Below the pieces are notes generated by a model. The model had not been told where the DNA came from. It did no database searches and worked only from the letters and a program-made list of their open reading frames with translations. This document shows positions 60,631 through 64,000 of a stretch of 64,000 nt of DNA, one piece after another. The position numbers and the translations under genes were made by a program. The DNA comes from Prorocentrum cordatum (taxonomy: Eukaryota > Sar > Dinophyceae > Prorocentrales > Prorocentraceae): the NCBI GenBank assembly GCA_963575745.1, contig CAUYUJ010000936.1, forward strand, positions 581,723 through 645,722. Reading direction: 5' to 3'. How positions within the stretch are numbered: the stretch's first letter is position 1; each line of letters starts with the position of its first letter.

Positions 60631-60915
60631 GGGGAGGAGGAGGAGGAGGAGGAGGAGGAGGAGGAGGAGGAAGAAGAGGAGGAGCAGGAGGAGCAGGAGG
60701 AGCAGAAGAAGGGAGAAAAAGAGTAGGAGGACCAGGAGGAGAGGAGAGAGGAGGAGGAGGAGGAGGAGGAGGAGATGGAGGGAACGGAGAGGAGGAGGAT
60801 GAGGAGCAGGAGGAGGAGGAGGAGGAGGAGCAGGAGGAGCAGGAGGAGAAGCTGGGAGCAGGAGGAGCAGGAGGAGGAAGAGGAGGAGGAGAAGGAGGAG
60901 AAGGAGGAGGACGTC
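60628..60915 (+). repeat. GGA-rich satellite
   Basis: GGAGGA with AGCAGGAGG units. Begins exactly at the broken right end of a family N element. Confidence 0.9.
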
Positions 60916-60937
60916 CCCTCCCTCTCCCCTTGCCTCC

Positions 60938-61089
60938 TTGCGCGTAGCCGAGCAAGCGGCAGCAAAACCAGACCCCTTCGCGACCTTCTTCACGACGTTG
61001 GCCATGTCCGAGACTGCCTCGCCCTCGCCCTCTCGCTGCCCGCGCCGCCTTTGCATCCTCCTCATTGTCGTTGGCGTCGTCGCCGCCGC

Positions 61090-61090
<1 letters not shown>
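60938..61090 (+). CDS. Exon-like island with hydrophobic segment
   Basis: The + frame reads AEQAAAKPDPFATFFTTLAM then SETASPSPSRCPRRLCILLI and VVGVVAAAA before entering the GTC satellite. The minus frame reads VSDMANVVKKVAKGSGFAAA, which is equally plausible. An island at 61310-61396 ending RRVFDRFREDPPR at a GTGAGG donor favours +. Not recognised. Confidence 0.28.
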
Positions 61091-61305
<215 letters not shown>

Positions 61306-61309
61306 CGCG

Positions 61310-61396
61310 GCCCGCAGGGCCCGCGGGAGCCGCCGCGGGCTGCCAAGCCCCACGGCGCGCCGCGTGTTCGACCGCTTCCGCGAGGACCCGCCGCGG
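61310..61396 (+). CDS. Exon-like island with consensus donor
   Basis: The frame after the GTC satellite reads GLPSPTARRVFDRFREDPPR and ends at GTGAGG. It may belong with the island at 60938-61090. Not recognised. Confidence 0.28.
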
Positions 61397-61700
61397 GTGA
61401 GGAGGAGGAGGAGGAGAAGGAGGAGGAGGAGGAGGGGGAGGAGGAGTGGAGGATGAGATCGAGGAGGAGGAGGAGGAGGAGGAGGAGGAAGAGGACGAGG
61501 AGGATGAGGAGAACGGACGGGGAGGAGGCGGAGGAGCAGGACGGAGAGAGGACGGAGAGAGAACGGAGAGAGGACGGAGAGAGAGGATTGAGAGAGGATG
61601 GAGGAGGAGGAGGAGGAGGAGGAGGAGGAGGAGGAGGCGGAGGAGGAGGAAGAGGGGAGAGGAGGAGGAGGAGGAGGAGGAGGAGGAGGAGGAGGAAGGC
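61395..61700 (+). repeat. GGA-rich satellite with GGACGGAGAGA units
   Basis: GGAGGA blocks with a short GAACGGAGAGAGGAC tandem repeat near 61540-61600. Confidence 0.9.
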
Positions 61701-61844
61701 CGTACGCGAGATCCATCCGCCGCGCTCGCCCCGCGCGCCGCCCCTCAGCCCGCTGTCCGCCGCCGCGCATGGAGGCCGCGGGCGCCATGGTGAGGCCATC
61801 CGAAGGCGTGGGGGCCGGGGGCCCCAGCTGCACGAGACAGCACG

Positions 61845-62250
61845 ATGCCATGCGACGAGTGCCCTACCAGTTGCAACGCAGGCAAGGAGCACGTGCCGCT
61901 GACCAAATGCATCGTCGCACGGATACCTGTGGGCCACGGCCACGCCCCCCAAGACGATCACAACTACGACGCCCACAACGGCTACGGCCAGCACACAGGC
62001 GACCACGACCACGAGCACCTGGGCGACATGCCGAGCTACGAGACCCATCAGCTGTTCTGTGAGGGCCGCAGGCTGAGCTACGGGGGCCAGAGGCAGAGCT
62101 ACGAAAGCCACCAGCTGTGCTACCAGGGCCGCTGTTTCACTGACGATACATGGCCACCAGCTGAACTACGAGGGTCTCCAGCGGAGCTTCGAGGGCCACT
62201 GGCTGATCTTACGAGGGCCACAGGCAGAGCTTCGACGGCCACCTTCTGAG
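61845..62250 (+). CDS. Hypothetical protein frame leading into the heptad repeat
   Basis: ATG at 61848 starts MPCDECPTSCNAGKEHVPLT, then a His/Asp/Gly-rich stretch (VGHGHAPQDDHNYDAHNGYG), then YETHQLF, SYGGQRQ and SYESHQL repeats before the phase is lost near 62160. Cys- and His-rich N-terminus followed by Tyr-rich repeats suggests a structural or secreted protein, but this is a guess. Broken frame. Confidence 0.3.
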
Positions 62251-62830
62251 CTACTGGGTCTTCTGACGGAAAGCTGAGCTACGAGAGCCATTGGCCGAGC
62301 TCCGAGGACCGCAAGCTAAGCAACGAGGGCAACAGGTGGCCACCAGCTGAACTACGAGAGACTCCAGCGGGGCTTCGAGGGCCACAGGTGAACTACGAAG
62401 GCGACAAACAGGGCCACGAGGTTCACAACTTGAGCTACAAGAGCCACCAACAGAGCTACGAAGGCTGCCTTCTGAGCTACTGGGGCTTCCAACGGACCTA
62501 CTGGGGCAACCAGCTGAACGAGGACCGCAAGCACGGCTACGAGGTCTACGAGCCAGGCTACGAGGACCTCCAGCTGAGCCACGAGAGCCACCAGGTGAGG
62601 CACCAGGGCCACTCGCTAAACAACAGCCACCAGCAAAGCTACGAGGGCCACCAGCTGAGCTTCGAGAACCACAGGCTGAACTACGAGGGCCACAAGCAGG
62701 GCTACGAGGGCCACTTGTGGCCTCGTAATTCAGCTGAGAGCCTAGACGCGCCGCCAGCTGAATTACGAGGGCCACACGTTCGGCTACGAGGGCTACGTGC
62801 AGGGCTACAAGGACCGCCAGCTGAGCCACG
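62030..62830 (+). repeat. 21-base tandem repeat able to encode a (S/N)YEGHQL heptad
   Basis: Units of AGCTACGAGGGCCACCAGCT-type sequence. In one phase they read SYEGHQL, NYEGHKQ, SYKSHQQ, SYWGFQR and similar. Single-base indels shift the phase near 62200, 62270 and 62740, so no one frame spans the array. It may be a degraded repetitive protein gene, exons with unrecognised introns, or a plain minisatellite. Confidence 0.8.
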
Positions 62831-63129
62831 TCGTACGACTGCCGCCAGGGGTGTCGGGCCTCAGCCTGGCAACGCGGAATTGCAGCAGGATGCCGACGGA
62901 GGGGTGCGATCGCCCCTGGTATGGCCGTGCGCTTCGTCATCATCAACGTGCGCGCGCTACTCAACGGGCAGGAAGGGAAACTCACGCCCTACGATGAGGG
63001 ATCCGACCGCTTGGCATTCAAGGCGGCAGGGTCGGAGCCTATCCGGGTCAGGGCAGCTTGCCTGGAGCCAGCCGGTTTCAAAGGCCACGAGGCGTTCGGG
63101 CTTGCGTTCCAGCAGGTTGCTCACAAACA

Positions 63130-63260
63130 CAACAACAGGTGTTCAACAAATGTACGACCAGGCGGCCGCTGAGGGGCAGCCAGTTGCAGTCCCCTACTTC
63201 GAACTGCTCCTGGGCGCCGAGTCGGCTTCCGACATGGCTTACGGCCAGGTGGCGCCATGA
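63130..63260 (+). CDS. Possible terminal exon
   Basis: After CAACAACAG the frame reads VQQMYDQAAAEGQPVAVPYF then ELLLGAESASDMAYGQVAP and TGA at 63258-63260. An upstream frame at 62921-63120 (VRFVIINVRALLNGQEGKLT, AGFKGHEAFGLAFQQ) is protein-like too but in a different phase. Not recognised. Confidence 0.3.
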
Positions 63261-63717
63261 GACACAAGGCGAGACCGGCCGCCTGGTACCAAACAGATTA
63301 CAAAGGCCACGCCACCGCCTGCGCCCTACTGGGCAACGGCGGCCAGGAACGGCTTCTCCCATGGCGACCACTGAAACCCGAGAAGTCAACTCCTTCGCAT
63401 GCCACCCCTAACGCCGCAACGGGCCCCAAACAGTATTCCGTCCCCCGCTCCCCGCCGCTCCCTTCTCGACTGAAAATGATCTTTGGGGTGGCGCCATTGG
63501 GGCAAGCCATAGTGAGCGGACCCGCCGCTTCACCTCCCCTCCCGTCCTCTGTCAGGGTCTGGTAGCTGTGCTTCCTCCTGCCCCCCCTCACGGACATCGA
63601 TTAACTTTGGCGTGGGATCCGCGCCCGAGGGCGGTGGGCGCGCACGCCCCGTCGGGCGTGCGGTTTTTGCGTTTGCGGGATTGGGATCGCTGCCATCGAA
63701 TTGCGCGGAAGAGGCAG

Positions 63718-63719
63718 AC

Positions 63720-63769
<50 letters not shown>

Positions 63770-63842
63770 TAGTAGTGGTGGTAGTAGTAGTAGTAGTAGT
63801 TGTTGTTGTTGTGGTAGTAGTAGTAGTCGTCGTAGTAGTAGT

Positions 63843-63874
<32 letters not shown>

Positions 63875-64000
63875 CAGCAGCAGTAGTAGTAGTAGCAGTA
63901 GCAGCAGCAGCAGGAGCAGCAGCAGCAGCAGCAGTAGTAGCAGCAGCAGTAGTAGTAGTAGTAGTAGAAGTAGTAGTAGAAATAGAAGAAGAAGTAGTAG
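63718..64000 (+). repeat. AGT / AGC trinucleotide satellite running off the window
   Basis: TAGTAG and CAGCAG blocks with a short TTGTTG interruption. Continues past the window end. Confidence 0.93.

Overview
The window looks like nuclear DNA of a dinoflagellate (inference). It is GC-rich and gene-poor, packed with trinucleotide and purine/pyrimidine satellites. Its two recognisable cellular genes are cut into small exons separated by introns with GT, GC and GA donors and AG acceptors. Many of those introns consist wholly or partly of short terminal-inverted-repeat elements that recur elsewhere in the window. That combination (introner-like elements, relaxed 5' splice sites, a long endonuclease/reverse-transcriptase element) is what is known from Polarella, Prorocentrum and Symbiodiniaceae-type genomes. 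I cannot name the species. All exon joins were built by hand from reading frame, phase and conserved motifs.

Layout. 2-4198: the 3' part of a non-LTR retrotransposon reading frame (endonuclease, reverse transcriptase, C2H2 fingers), open at the window edge. About 4290-25726 (+): a split gene of about 15 exons for a mut-7/EXD3-like protein. It carries a DEDDy 3'-5' exonuclease domain, an inserted YbaK/tRNA-editing-like domain, and a C-terminal Mut7-C domain ending in a zinc ribbon. Its largest intron, 9313-19703, holds satellites and repeat elements. 25727-48324: no gene that I can name. This stretch is a mosaic of repeat elements, satellites and a few exon-like islands, with a 13-unit tandem array at 46026-47310. 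48325-51774 (+): a seven-exon gene for a plant/fungal-type formamidopyrimidine-DNA glycosylase (Fpg/MutM). 51775-64000: more repeat elements, a near-perfect palindrome at 58865-59558, possible minus-strand exons near 59.7-60.3 kb, long GAG/CTC and GTC arrays, a 21-bp repeat that could encode a Tyr-Glu-Gly-His-rich heptad, and an AGT/AGC satellite running into the window end.

The main biological point is how the genes and repeats fit together. At least a dozen families of roughly 120-230 bp inverted-repeat elements are present in several copies each. In the two genes, members of several families occupy whole introns, and in the best case (family A) the element's own inverted termini supply both the donor and the acceptor. 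One intron is a composite in which one element is nested inside another. The mut-7-like gene also shows an unusual domain order, exonuclease - YbaK-like - Mut7-C. No rRNA, tRNA, CRISPR array or bacterial-style operon was seen.
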